Of a DNA stretch of 64,000 nucleotides, positions 42,785-53,845 are shown piece after piece. The position numbers were made by a program, and so were the translations under genes. The DNA lies in assembly GCA_963662175.1 (NCBI GenBank), contig OY759223.1:7907549-7971548 (forward strand). Direction: 5' to 3'. The notes beneath the pieces are model-generated. The model searched no databases and was not told where the DNA came from. It saw only the letters and a list, made by a program, of their open reading frames with translations. This stretch comes from Aradus depressus. Lineage: Eukaryota; Arthropoda; Insecta; Hemiptera; Aradidae. Every line of letters begins with the position of its first letter. Within the stretch, counting starts at the first letter, position 1.

Positions 42785-43065
42785 TTAGTTCCCCGATTAT
42801 ACAATGCATAGGGAAAGTTATGTAATGATCTCCAGATTCTAAATATACAAAAAAAAAGTCGTCGGTAAATCACCATCAATGTACTTCCCCAATACACATT
42901 AATCAACTAATTTTTCGCTTCCCCTTCAAAACCAGTCGACCGTTGCGCTAATATTCAACAGTTGACGTACATAGGGGCTCCTAAGTCCTCATACTAAATT
43001 TTGTGTCTATAAATTCATAACATCAGCAGTTATAAGGGTTTTTGCATTGCGCCCTCTTCCTGCAG
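42785..43065. mobile_element. Family F, fused ends
   Basis: Start-type sequence (CCCCGATTATACAATGCATA, GGGAAAGTTATGTAATG) is followed by an inverted end (GTCGTCGGTAAATCACCATC, TGTACTTCCCCAATACACA). Confidence 0.6.
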
Positions 43066-43195
43066 TAAAATACCACAACAAATCATTCAAATGTTCAGAC
43101 GTTACTAATCTGCGTTTTTGAAGTGAAAACTTCTTTAGCACCGTTGTGATTTGAAACTCGATGACACTATTGCCTTATCTATATATATATATATA

Positions 43196-43515
43196 GAGGG
43201 CGCCGGTAGCTCAGTGGTATGCGTGCTTGCCTTCTGAGCTCAAGATCGTGGGTTATTTTATTTGGGAGGTAAAATAAACTTAAGCACGCCGTCCTTCGGA
43301 TGGGACGTTAAGCGATGGTCCCGAGCCTGTACGATGTCAGGTACTCGTTAAAGACCCCTGCCCTAGGTGAATAAATATTTAGGGTAGACAAAATTTAGGA
43401 CTCCCATAATAGTCGGGCTCATGTCCACCAGAGTGACGAAAGAGCGCTCTGGTAGTAGGCGATATGACCTCGTAGTTAAAGCCCGGGCATGAGTCATAAA
43501 ACCAAACTTAACCTA
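43196..43515 (+). mobile_element. SINE-A copy with B-box deletion, in a (TA)n tract
   Basis: The head reads GATCGTGGGTT and jumps to ATTTTATTTGGGAGG, so the B box and ~25 bp are gone. (TA)n flanks on both sides could be the target duplication. The tail is mutated (AACCAAACTTAACC). Confidence 0.92.
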
Positions 43516-44063
43516 TATATATATATATATATAAAACAGTTGTTTTATTTAGTCATCTGTTTGAATTACTAACATAAGAACTTCTTGTAACTGAAAGTGA
43601 AGAGAAAAAAAGTTGCCGATAATGCTTCTTCTCTAGTCTTGCGACACAAAAAAGATAATCATGAAAAATTCCATCACCTCCTCCTCTCCCTCCAAAAAGT
43701 TTGGAATTGTGAATTTTTTTTAGACTTTTAAGAACTTATTAAGGAAACATTTATTTCATACTTTAGTTACCATAAGCCACTCGTGTCATTTGTTGAAATT
43801 AAAAACATGGAGTTTGAATAATAAAATATAAAATAATTTTTAAACTTGGTACCAATATTATAATAAATAAACCCTATAATTATCCCACTCCTGTTACTGC
43901 ATTCGTCTCATTCTCTCGCAGTTTCGTTTTCTGAAGGTTTCACTTCTACAGCGTGTGAACTGCACACATGTTTTTTTTTTTTTAATAGGATAAGTCATAA
44001 GAATATTTACATTAAGATAGCTTAAAGATTAGGTACATAAACAGATATACATATATTTTTTTT

Positions 44064-44213
44064 ATTATTATTTTTTTTTTGGCTTATGTACGATGCATAT
44101 TAGCCATGTCACTGTGTTTCTAGTTATTTACGACATCCATGGCCCCGGGAGGGAGTTCTATCTACGAAATAAAACTCACTCCCGGACAGGATTCGAACCC
44201 GCAAACCATGTTA
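44064..44213 (-). mobile_element. SINE-B copy, head truncated
   Basis: A T-rich run (poly-A on the minus strand), then GACATCCATGGCCCCGGGAG, AAATAAAACTCACTCCCGG and the B box GGATTCGAACC. Breaks off after GCAAACCATG. Confidence 0.8.
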
Positions 44214-44284
44214 CTCCGGGGAAAACTGCTTGAAGGTCAATAAGAAATAAACGTTTAGAAAAAAAAAAAAAAAATCATGATGGA

Positions 44285-44801
44285 TTCCTAGCTATACGGA
44301 GGGAGTACAGGGGAAATTATGTAAAAAATCGAAATTCGAGATATCAACGGAATTTCGAAAAAAAAAAAAAAAACCTGTATGTGAGTCCGTGAACACCTAT
44401 AAAAACTACACCTATTAATTTTCAGCGGAATTAGCCGCAAGAAGATAATGATTAGCACTGATAATGTATAACATATTTAGCCAAGCGGAAGCCAGATCTT
44501 TAATAGAGGGACAACTGACGTCAAACTAGGTAATCTGTTTTTTTTATAGTTGGGCAACGCGCCATTACACAAATCCCAATATGGCTAGTGGCTTAGACAG
44601 CTGCTTCATAAGGTGAAGGTTTCCAGATCCGATTCCAGGAGAACTCGGGTTTTTTTTCTCTTTAATTTTCTCTATTTATTTATACTTAAATAAATTATAG
44701 AAAAAATATAGTTGCAATCAAGTAGATTTAAGAGCTAAAAGCTACACAGTATAGCTAGAACCCAAAGAGATAATAATGGATTTTCAGGCAAATTGAGAAT
44801 A

Positions 44802-44832
<31 letters not shown>

Positions 44833-46000
44833 CTCAAAAATCCTAATCACTTTCAGACACGAAATTGCATAAGTGTGTCCTATCCATCAGGTACTTTCAG
44901 GTCACGGCGACTTCAACTCCAAACTCTTCTTCTTCAAGAGGAAGGATAGCCCGAACTGTTCGTGTGGCAGCATCGAGACTGCAGAACATGTGGTCCTCTA
45001 TTGTCCGCTGTACGACAGGTCTAGGGTGGAGTTGATCCGCGCGACAGGATCGTATCTGGGATTGAGCCTGCCGGAGTTGATGACGGAGGCGAACTACTCG
45101 GCATTCGGCCGGTTTGTCACCTCCTGGCGGGAACAGAAAAATACCTTTTTACCCGGCGCCGGGGGCGATTGACGGGCCAGGCCCGAGTCCTACCCCCGGC
45201 GACCGCGATGTAGAAGCAGCCCCACTCCACTGATCTTGAGCTCTCTCGGCGCCAACAGGCAGCCACAATACAAGGGGGTCTGGGAGCGCCAGCCTGTCCC
45301 GCAAGGGACCAGAGGCAGTCGCCCCCAGACATCCATAGCAACAAAATGTTATTTGTATATAAATAAATAAAAGCATAAAAATCTAACATAAAATATGTAC
45401 CTCCTCTTCCCCCGACGATATCGGGCCGGGTGATTTGCCGGAGCACCCGTAGAGAAAGAAAAAAAAAAAAAAAACCTATCCATTTTCATCCAAATCTGCC
45501 AAAGGGAAGGGGGGAATTGGTGCAGAGGCTTAAAAAAAAATTTTTAATAGGTACCGATGTAATTATAATGAACGACATGAAATTCAAAACCCCATAAGGA
45601 TAACATTTATTAATTTTCAGAAAAATCGGCAGAGGGGAAAGAGGAATTTGGAGGGGGCTCAACTCAAAACCTTCTTTCTAAAAAATAAAATTAAAAAAAA
45701 ATATATATCTGTTTATGTACCTAACCTATAAGCTTATCTTAATGTAAATATTCTCATGACTTATCCTATTACCATGTTATGGTTTAACGGGGAGGGGGGG
45801 GAATCTAATAACTGCCCATGTAATGAATTTATCGACGCAAAATTTAAAATGAGAATTCAGAAGGCCGTAAGTCAACAATTGATTTTTAGGATAAATGATC
45901 GACGATCGACGATAAACGATCGGTTTTGGTGATGGAACAATACACTGGGGAAATACATAGACGACGTTTCATCGATTTTTTTTTTCTTCTAAAAATTCCG
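44285..46000 (+). mobile_element. Family F copy split by a LINE
   Basis: 44285-44870 and 45475-46000 are the two parts, with poly-G tract at about 44801-44828 and a Family H-like end (TTACCATGTTATGGTTTAAC) near 45770 as a further insert. Confidence 0.65.
44872..45470 (+). pseudogene. LINE type 1, 5'-truncated copy a
   Basis: Open to 45172: LSGHGDFNSKLFFFKRKD, then a zinc-knuckle-like SPNCSCGSIETAEHVVLYC (C-x-C-...-H-x4-C), then RFVTSWREQKN. This is the C-terminal end of a non-LTR ORF2 of the R1/I/LOA kind. A GC-rich 3' UTR of ~290 bp and an A tract (45455-45470) follow. The reverse transcriptase is absent. Confidence 0.85.
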
Positions 46001-46424
46001 ATAAAAAAAAAAAAACAATAAATGTTAATTTGTGACCGATATAAGTGGCGTTGTACTACGTAGATATGGGGAAGTACCAGTGAAGGTATGACGCTGGCTA
46101 CGAGGGCTACAGAGAGAGAGAATCTGACGTCAAATCAGAATCACGTCACAAGACAGGTATTTGTAGTTGGCGAACGGTACTCCTGGCTCTTGTTTTATTT
46201 CTCTACACACCTACAGTACCAACAACAAGGAAAGTCGTTCGTAAATCTCTATGTACTTCCCCACAAAGAATTAATCAAGATTTCACTCTTCCGCCAAAGT
46301 CAATCTACTGTTTGTGTTAAAGCTCAATATTTCACTTATACAGAGGCTTCTGAATCCTAATATTAAATTTTGTGTCGATATAATCATCATATCGACAGTT
46401 ATTGGGGAAATTTCAAGGGGCGTA

Positions 46425-46755
46425 GCGAACCCGGATTAAAGAGTGGACTAAGGATCTTTTGGAGCGTACATGGAGAGAAAAGACCACATGCAGGCAGTCG
46501 AAGATGTTTCTGGGAGGGGAGTCCAAGGTGTTGAAGGATGGGATCCTGAACCTCAAAAGGAATGAGCTTCGGCAACTAACTAGAGTTCTCACAGGACACT
46601 GTTCAGTAGAACTACAGACTGTAGGAGTCAAGGACAGTCCCACCTATGACAGATGTGGAGAAGCGGCACACTTCCTGGGCATATGCAAAGATGTAATCAC
46701 ACAGGAAGACTTTAGAAGATTGGACCACAGATTGGAGCATTCTCAGATTCATTAA
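46425..46755 (+). pseudogene. LINE type 3, ORF2 C-terminal fragment
   Basis: Open frame IKEWTKDLLERTWREKTTCR, then QSKMFLGGESKVLKDG and RQLTRVLTGHCSVEL. 'CRQSKxF ... LTRxLTGH' is typical of the C-terminal part of Jockey/I-type ORF2. The zinc-binding cysteines seem partly changed (TYDRCGEAAHFLGIC). No poly-A tail found; a MITE begins at 46790. Confidence 0.75.
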
Positions 46756-46789
46756 GAAAGTATTAAATATATAAATAATAATTGAAATA

Positions 46790-47446
46790 CAGTAGACTCT
46801 CCGTTATCCCGCGTTGCCGGGACCGACGTGACGCCGGATAACAGAAAACTCGGATAACGGAAATCATCAATTAATGAGAAAAAATATATCAATTAAAGCA
46901 TAAAAAAAAATGTTTTTAGGTGAGCTAAGGAATAAAACACGTATATATTTTGTTGATAACATTTATTAAATTGACAACTATGTACATACTGAACATTGAT
47001 CTATTATATGTACGTACATATGTATATTTATCCAAGCATTAAATAGATATTTTGAAATCTGCGTTTAATTACGAACATATTTTTTAAAAAAATCTGAAAT
47101 TCTAAAAATATTATTTATTTAAAAAATCGTTAATTTTCAAATGTTTGATTTTTAACTATGTATTTATTATAGGTAATTTCTTTATAGGATATTAGTGAAG
47201 TAATAAAATATTGTATTAGCGTTTCCTTCATTATAAATACAATGTACATATGTATGTACAATAAAAATACATAAAAGATTTGTGAGTTACGGTATTATTA
47301 TGTGCTCGTAAATTCACGTGGCTCATATAATTGATAATCTAATAATTGAATGTTAATTTTAGTTTAACAAATTTTATATTATTTTGCGAGCGCCGGATAA
47401 GGGAGCGCGCCGGTTAACGGAACGCCGGATAAGGGAGAGTCTACTG
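46790..47446. mobile_element. Pogo/Tigger-type MITE 3
   Basis: Ends CAGTAGACTCTCCGTTATCC and GGATAAGGGAGAGTCTACTG are inverted repeats with TA before the left end. The interior is AT-rich, with GCGCCGGATAAGGGAGCGCG near the right end. No transposase. Confidence 0.85.
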
Positions 47447-47454
47447 GAATAAAA

Positions 47455-47785
47455 TTAATAATGAATAAACAAATAATAAAATTATCACATTTCCTGCAGA
47501 AATTGTTGCTGGTCTTCAACTAAATTTTGCGTTCTACAGTAGTTTCTGAAAAGGATCCTAATAAAAAAAATATCGAAAGTTCAAGACAATTTTGAAAAAT
47601 GCGCACGTATTTAAAAAAATTTCAAATAATAATTATTTCAATTGAATTTCTTCTAAAGTAAATAATGAGATGCAATCTTGTTTTCCTAAATTGCAAAAAT
47701 GTTAAATCTAATCCAGAGGTACTTATAAATTATCTTATTTGGTTCACAGGGAAGTAGCATAGAATAGAGAACTTATTTATCTTTT
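47455..47785 (+). mobile_element. Family G copy 6
   Basis: CACATTTCCTGCAGAAATTG, GCGCACGTATTTAAAAAAAT, TTATCTTATTTGGTTCACAG. Half-length. Confidence 0.7.
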
Positions 47786-48009
47786 TTTAAGTTACGAGGG
47801 AATCACCCTGTATAATTTTATCTGTATTTTCTTCACATATGTGTCTAGATAACTTAGGTACATAGTGTGGTCTAACATAAGATATACACAACAATATTCT
47901 CCACGTATGTTTACCGACAGAGATAACGGGGATTTCCATAACTAAGCTGGGTTTGCACATATTTTGAAATATTTCTTTCGGTATTAAACAAAAAAAAAAA
48001 AAAGTCATT

Positions 48010-48325
48010 CTTAAATAGGTTTGAATTTAAACATGAAATTTTGTGTAAATACATTAATTTTTATGTTAAACTTCCCCCCTAATGACCCCCTTCCTTTTGG
48101 TCAATTTGGCTAAAAATCAATAGGTGTCGTCCTTATGGGTTTTTGGAGTCACATACAGAATTTCGTTTCGATACTTCATTCTATAGTTATCGTTTTCAAA
48201 GACATACAGACGTAAATTATATTTTTTTATTTTGCGAAACATGAAAATCTGGTAAAAACTGAAGTTCGAATTGCTGATCGATTATATCACTTCCCCCATA
48301 CTTCGTATGGTGTACGGAAAGTAAA
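48010..48325 (-). mobile_element. Family F copy
   Basis: CATGAAATTTTGTGTAAATA, GTCAATTTGGCTAAAAATCA, then the hairpin side TCACTTCCCCCATACTTCG. A C tract follows at 48378-48400. Confidence 0.65.
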
Positions 48326-48675
48326 AAATTTGATGTGGCTATAACAAGTCTTTTTTATACCTACCATGTTTTAACACTCCCCCCCCCCCCCCCCCCCCCC
48401 CATCTTCTCAAATCTGAAATTTAATAAGGAACATTTTTTGCAAGGACCAATTTTCCGTTAACATTAATCGTTTTCGTGTGGATGAAGCAAGCGTCAATAA
48501 AAATGGGTTTCCAGATATAATTTAGAGGTGGTTTTCGACATCATCCTCTACAACGTTTATTTGAAAGAATTTTTGATTGTATCATCAATATAAATGGTAT
48601 CTTGTAAAACGTACTTTACGTAGACAATCGGAGTAACGTGGATTTAGTTTTCGTCGAATTTCGGCCCAAATCTAA

Positions 48676-48945
48676 TTAGTTATTAAGATTTATGCCCGGG
48701 CTTTAACTACGATGTCATATCGCCTACTACCAGAGCGCTCTATCGTCACTCTGGTGAACATGAGCCCGACTCGACTATGGGAGTCCTAAATGATGCCTAC
48801 CCTAAATTTTTATTCACCTAGGACCATCGCTTAACATCCCATCCGAAGGTCGGCCTGCTTAAGTTTCTTTTATCTTGGCCGGGTTTCGAACCCACGATCT
48901 TGAGCCGAGTAAGCAAGCACGCATACCACTGAGCTACCGATCTAA
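48676..48945 (-). mobile_element. SINE-A copy inside segmental duplication copy 2
   Basis: Same inner deletion and same 3' boundary (GAGCTACCGATCTAAG) as 41015-41303, so both were copied together rather than inserted separately. Confidence 0.85.
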
Positions 48946-49445
48946 GTTATTTGGTAACATGTGCTCTAACATTTTCATTTCAAATTTCAAGTTTTTCATT
49001 TCATTTCTACAATCGCTCACAATCAAATACACATAACACACCGACAGACATTATCGCGAAAGCTCGATCTCGGATTTTCACATGAATACAATACTTACTT
49101 ATACTAAAGGTATAATACTTATACTAAAGGTATAAGAAAGTAAGGACAAAAAAAAAATTATTATTAGAAGAAATATCAGAAACTATGGATCATCAATGAA
49201 TTGTTGTTGTTGTCTTAACAAACTGAATCTGAATAGTGATCTAAAAATATTCTACATCTTTAAACAGTGTCAGTTTAACTTATGACTTCCATTTTACCGT
49301 AGTTGTGTTCTCTTCAAATGGAAATAAAGGATAATGGTAATAAATTATCTTTGAAAAATTTACAATAGAAGAAATGTATAAGTCAATAACATGGGAAAAA
49401 AACCTTGGGAAACATCATTTTGGGAGACTCAGAAATTTTGGTGGA
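48676..49445. repeat. Segmental duplication, copy 2
   Basis: Partner of 41015-41646. Contains an extra segment at about 49000-49145 with ATACTTATACTAAAGGTATA repeated. Confidence 0.85.
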
Positions 49446-49494
49446 CAACATTTTTCAAAATTCAGTCAAACCTGTTTATAACTGACTCCCGTAG

Positions 49495-50410
49495 TAGAGT
49501 CAAACAAATAATAAAATTAAATAAAATTATCACATTTCCTGCAGAAATTGTTGCTGGTCTTCTACTAAATTTTATAATTACAGTAGCTTCCGAAAAGAGC
49601 CCTAATAAAAAAATATCGAATTTTCAAGACGTGCAATTTTGAAGAAAGTGCACGTATTTAAACTTTAATTTGGATTTCTTTTGGATTAAAAAACGAAATC
49701 CGCTATCTAGGCCTCATACTCGACAAACGACTAACTTGGAATCCTCACACGAGACTGAAAAGACAAGAAATGAACAGACGTTATAAACTTCTACTAAGAC
49801 TACTAGGCAAAAGATCCAAACTAACTTTGACAAAAAAACGACTTATATACAACGCAATTCTCAAACCTATGTGGACTTACGGACTTGAACTCTGGGGTTC
49901 TGCCAAGGCTTCCAATCTCCAGCGCATCCAATCCCTTCAATCCAAAATCCTTCGTAAAATAGCCAATGCTCCTTATTACGTCTCCAACAAAACTCTTCAC
50001 ACTGACCTTAACGTACCTTTCGTCACTGAAGTCGCTAAATCCAAATATAAAAAATTATTTTCCCTTTTTAGTTCCACCACTAGTCCGAGCCCTCCATTCT
50101 GCCATACTTCCCCAACGACGGTTTTAGCGTCAATGGCCTAGAGACCTCCTGAGCAGAAGCAGTGACAGTGACAGTGATCAGCTATAAACGAGAGAAAAAA
50201 CAGTGACTAGGGAGGGAGTGATTTATCCCCTCATGACATTTTGACATTACCATTATCTCTTTATTAGCACATTTGCTTGTTGTATTTGTATACAGTTGTA
50301 AATAGCTATTATTAAAAAAAAAAAAAGTATAAATTATCTTACTTGGTTCACAGGGAAAATGAATAGTATAGAATAAGAGAACAAATATTTGGGTTTATTA
50401 ATCTTATAAA
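49495..50410 (+). mobile_element. Family G copy 7, split by a LINE
   Basis: Left part with CACATTTCCTGCAGAAATTG and GTGCACGTATTTAAAC. Right part with TATAAATTATCTTACTTGG. The LINE 49683-50325 lies between. Confidence 0.75.
49683..50325 (+). pseudogene. LINE type 2 (Jockey-like) 5'-truncated copy b
   Basis: Open for ~150 codons: NEIRYLGLILDKRLTWNPHT, KRLIYNAILKPMWTYGLELW, ILRKIANAPYYVSNKTLHTD. A small deletion near 50075 shifts the frame before the serine-rich end. The 3' UTR (TTGACATTACCATTATCTCT) and A tract (50310-50325) are kept. Confidence 0.88.
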
Positions 50411-50458
50411 TTTAATAACTAATATTGGAAAATAAAAAAAAAAAAATTATTTACAAGA

Positions 50459-50500
50459 GCTCATGTCCACCAGGGCGACAGTTAAAGCCCGGGCATGAGT
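50459..50500 (+). mobile_element. SINE-A remnant
   Basis: GAGCTCATGTCCACCAGGGC and AGTTAAAGCCCGGGCATGAG, with the hairpin between them deleted. Confidence 0.7.
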
Positions 50501-51261
50501 CCAAATAAATAACTAAAACGAAATGTAGTATCAAGAAAAATAAGTAGATTGGTTTCAATGAGAGAGTGAAAACTTAGTGGTTAATTTGCGTTGGGGATGT
50601 ACATCTCTGGTGAATCACTAAAAATATATATATATTTCTTTCGGCAGATGAGCATATTTCCTATTTCACTTTGTCTAATATTTCATATTCCTTTAACGAA
50701 AAAAAAACTAAAAATGGCGATTGCAAGAGGAATGCATTTTGTGTTAAAGACAAAAAGTTGAACAGATAAATGAGGGGAGGGAATTATTGAAATTTCTCTT
50801 TGGGTGGCGGAGTGACATAATTGGGTGTGGAAATGAGAAAGTGGACAAGAACTAGGAATGGTATCTGGGGAATCCCCACAGATCCGGGAGACTTTGGAAA
50901 TTTGTTTTGGGAAGTAGGAGTTTAGCGGGAGAGGAGGGCTTACGTAAAATAAGGAATTAAAGCGGGAAAACAAATCGCTAAGAGCACTGCGTACAGGTTC
51001 CAATCTCCGGAGAACGCAAGATCTGACCCATTTGGAAACTTGCTGGCAGATAAGACACACTTTATTAAGGTAATGTACCGTTTTGTTAATTTACAACCTC
51101 AAAGCTTTAAATAACGTGTGTCTGGTTTACAGTTCAGTATACTCATGAAATAAATTATTTTGAATTACAGTTAACGAGGAAAATTTTTAATAAACTACGG
51201 AGACGTTAAATATATGTTGAGGGTTTTTGCTATAAATAGTATGGTATTTCTGGTGGCTCAA

Positions 51262-51330
51262 AACACCTTGAGCACGCCGTCCTTCGGATGGGACGTTAAG
51301 CGATGGTTCCTCTCACAGTTGAGTCGAGCC
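51262..51330 (+). mobile_element. SINE-A middle fragment
   Basis: GAGCACGCCGTCCTTCGGAT, GGGACGTTAAGCGATGGTTC, CAGTTGAGTCGAGCC. Confidence 0.7.
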
Positions 51331-51480
51331 CCCCCTCAGATCCTCCTTTCTCTTTGACCAATTTGGAACCGAGAAGATACTGGGATACATACAGTGAAAA
51401 TCGTCTATAACGACACCGGGTATAATGTACAATCGGATATAACGAACAAAATAATCGATCCCATGAAATAAAAAGCGTTA

Positions 51481-51822
51481 ATGCTGCTTACAACGAATAC
51501 ATCGGTTAAAGCGAACACATTTCTCGGAACAATAGCTGATGAAATATCGGTTACAGCGTACAGTTCAGGTTTTTTGTTATACAAAAAATTAAAGTTCTAC
51601 GAAATGAAAAACGAAAGCTTTGTTGACTTTCGAGTCAATTCCAGTGATTCCGCGAGCTCATTCGGCCGTGAATTTCAAACATCGCGCTCAACGATTGCTG
51701 GAACGATGAAGCGCAGGGAGAAAGATATTACACAATTTAATAAGTGCAAAAAGGCAAAATGGGTTCGTTCATCTAATCACACTGACATTAAAAATGCTTT
51801 GCTCGGTTGATTTAAACAACAA
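51481..51822 (+). pseudogene. Pogo/Tigger transposase, DNA-binding (CENP-B-like) fragment
   Basis: FGREFQTSRSTIAGTMKRRE, then KCKKAKWVRSSNHTDIKNAL, matches the second half of the N-terminal helix-turn-helix and the linker of CENP-B/Tigger/jerky-type proteins. A TGA stands where a tryptophan is expected (LLG*FKQQ). The DDE catalytic domain is missing. Frame otherwise open for 109 codons from an ATG whose use is doubtful. Confidence 0.78.
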
Positions 51823-51910
51823 CTATACATAATTATGTAGATAATGTATATGTATACATTTTTAAATACATACATAGATTTTGATAACACATTATATGTA
51901 TTATGAATAT

Positions 51911-52258
51911 AGAGGGCGCCGGTGTAGCTCAGTGGTATGCGTGCTTGACTTCTGAGCTCAAGGTCGTGGGTTCGTAACCCGACCGAGGCCCTTAGTTTAT
52001 TTTATCTGGGAGGTAAAATAAACTTAAGCACGCCGTCCTTCGGATGGGACGTTAAGCGATGGTCCCGAGCCTGTACAATGCCAGGTATTCGTTAAAGACC
52101 CCTAACCTAGATGAATAAAAATTTAGGGTAGGCAAAATGTAGGACTCCCACAGTAGTTGGGCTCATGTCCACCAGAGTGACGAAAGAGCGCTCTGGTAGT
52201 AGGCGATATGACCTCGTTGTTAAAGCCCGGGCATGAGTCATAAAACCTAACCTAACCT
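51911..52258 (+). mobile_element. SINE-A copy, full length, 13-bp target duplication
   Basis: GTATTATGAATAT at 51898-51910 and 52259-52271. The head has two extra bases (GGTGTAGCTC). The tail is CCTAACCTAACCT. Confidence 0.96.
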
Positions 52259-52315
52259 GTATTATGAATATTGTTTATTGACTACCTATTCATTTCAATA
52301 TTATGTATGTACAAT

Positions 52316-52641
52316 TAGTTATTATGACTCATGCCTGGTCTTTAACTACGGGGTCATATCGCCTACTACCAGAGCTCTTTCGTCACTGGTGGACATGAGC
52401 CCGACTCTACTGTGGGAATCCTAAATTTTGCCTACCCTAAATTTTTATTCACCTCGGGCAGGGGTCTTTAACGAGTACCTGATACCGTACAGGCTCGGGA
52501 CCATCGCTTAACGTCCCATCCGAAGGACGGCGTGCTTAAGTTTATTTTACCTCTCAGATAAAATAAACTAAGGGCCTTAGCCGGGTTTCGAACCCACGAC
52601 CTCGAGCTCAGAAGGCAAGCACGCATACCACTGAGCTACCA
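52316..52641 (-). mobile_element. SINE-A copy, TAACTAAC-tail type
   Basis: TTAGTTATTATGACTCATGC at the tail. Both boxes present; head end lost after GAGCTACC. Confidence 0.92.
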
Positions 52642-52879
52642 TAAAGGTATGAAATATGTTATAACAGTCATAAACTTATAAATAAAACTGTTTGTTGTAA
52701 CCAGTGTAACAACATTTATAGCAAACTGTTCGTTACAACCGATAATACATCTTGAAGAGAACACCGGCTAAAACGTACAAAAAACAATCAGTCCCTTGAA
52801 ATTCGTTATAAACGATTTTGACTATATAATTTTTCGTATTGATACATTATCTATCGAGAGAACAGTCGACCACCCATCT

Positions 52880-53830
52880 GTTCCAGAGACAATCTCTGAA
52901 GGAACAACTAGATCCGGGAGGCATTTGGAAATTTGTTCTCAGAATTAATTAAAGCGGTAGAGAAGAGGTGACGTCATCCGGAATTGAAAACGAAAGATAA
53001 AGATGGGCATATGCCTGCAGGAAATGACAGGAAAAACTGGTTGTTACTTGAAATTTCCGGAGGAAGCTACCAGTGGGAATATTTGGAAATACTTTCGGAG
53101 AAGTTGTAATGGAGGGGAGTACAGGAGGAAAAGGCATCCGTGAATTATCATAATATTATCAGTAATGTAAAATAATAATAATAATATTTATTTTCGTTAA
53201 ACCAAAACATGGTAGTGGGATACATTATACGATTTTATATTTTATTAAAATAGTTTATAAAATATATGCAACAACAGATATTATATTTTAGAACACAAAC
53301 ACATAAAAGATAAAAATAATATTTAAATGAATAATAAATAATGTAATATGCATTAATATCAAATTACTAGTATTATGGTATATAATCTAAGGGGTTAGTT
53401 CCGCCAGTAAATATGTTACTGTTGTCATATCTTTCGGTGTATGTAAACCAAGCGACATAGGATACAATACCCATAGATACATCATACATTATACTAGTAC
53501 ATACCCACCCAGACATGAGACATTGATATATTCGCTTCACCAACTTCAACCACTTAATTACACCTGTAAACAGACTACCTGAGACCAAACTCACAGACAA
53601 ACAGACTACCTGACACGGACCACAGAGATAAACAAATTACCTGAAACGGATCATTATAAGACAACAAACAAGGAGTAACCTCAGTACAAAATTAACAGTG
53701 GCTTGAAGATTATGTCATTACATCGAAAGCGCTCGCCCACAGTACTCGACCAGCAGCCAGTGACGACGGTATCCACCGAAAGGTATGACAACATTACTAG
53801 TATTATAATAACATATATTTCCGTTAAACC
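52880..53830. other. Unassigned sequence
   Basis: 52890-53130 shares short strings (GATCCGGGAGGCATTTGGAA) with 50880-51060, so an older repeat may be present. 53150-53640 is AT-rich with no gene seen. The element-like string GTTAAACCAAAACATGGTAG at 53197 also appears at 23517, 34437, 45772 and 53822. Confidence 0.35.
53698..53740 (+). ncRNA. Hammerhead-like motif, weak candidate
   Basis: GTGG, C-TTGAAGA (one extra T in the core), ATGT-CATT-ACAT stem II, GAAA, palindromic AGCGCT, then CGCCCAC able to pair with GTGG around one mismatch. Layout as in the others, core damaged. Confidence 0.3.
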
Positions 53831-53845
53831 ATAAAATGGTAATAG

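Larger units (their letters stand above)
51392..52824 (+). mobile_element. Pogo/Tigger-type transposon remnant with two nested SINEs
   Basis: Ends CAGTGAAAATCGTCTATAAC and the inverse of TAGTCAAAATCGTTTATAAC, with TA on both sides. Holds a transposase fragment (51481-51822) and SINE-A copies at 51911-52258 and 52316-52641. Without the SINEs it would be under 0.8 kb. Confidence 0.85.

Noticed and set aside
42667..42906. 79-codon minus ORF
   Set aside because: Its N-terminal half is Family F sequence; the rest is not recognised.
45117..45446. Minus-strand ORFs of 109 and 75 codons
   Set aside because: Antisense shadows of the GC-rich LINE 3' region; no homologous pattern recognised.
50683..51060. 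125-codon minus ORF
   Set aside because: No recognisable domain; low-complexity proline and serine runs, and partial similarity of the DNA to 52890-53130 suggests an old repeat.
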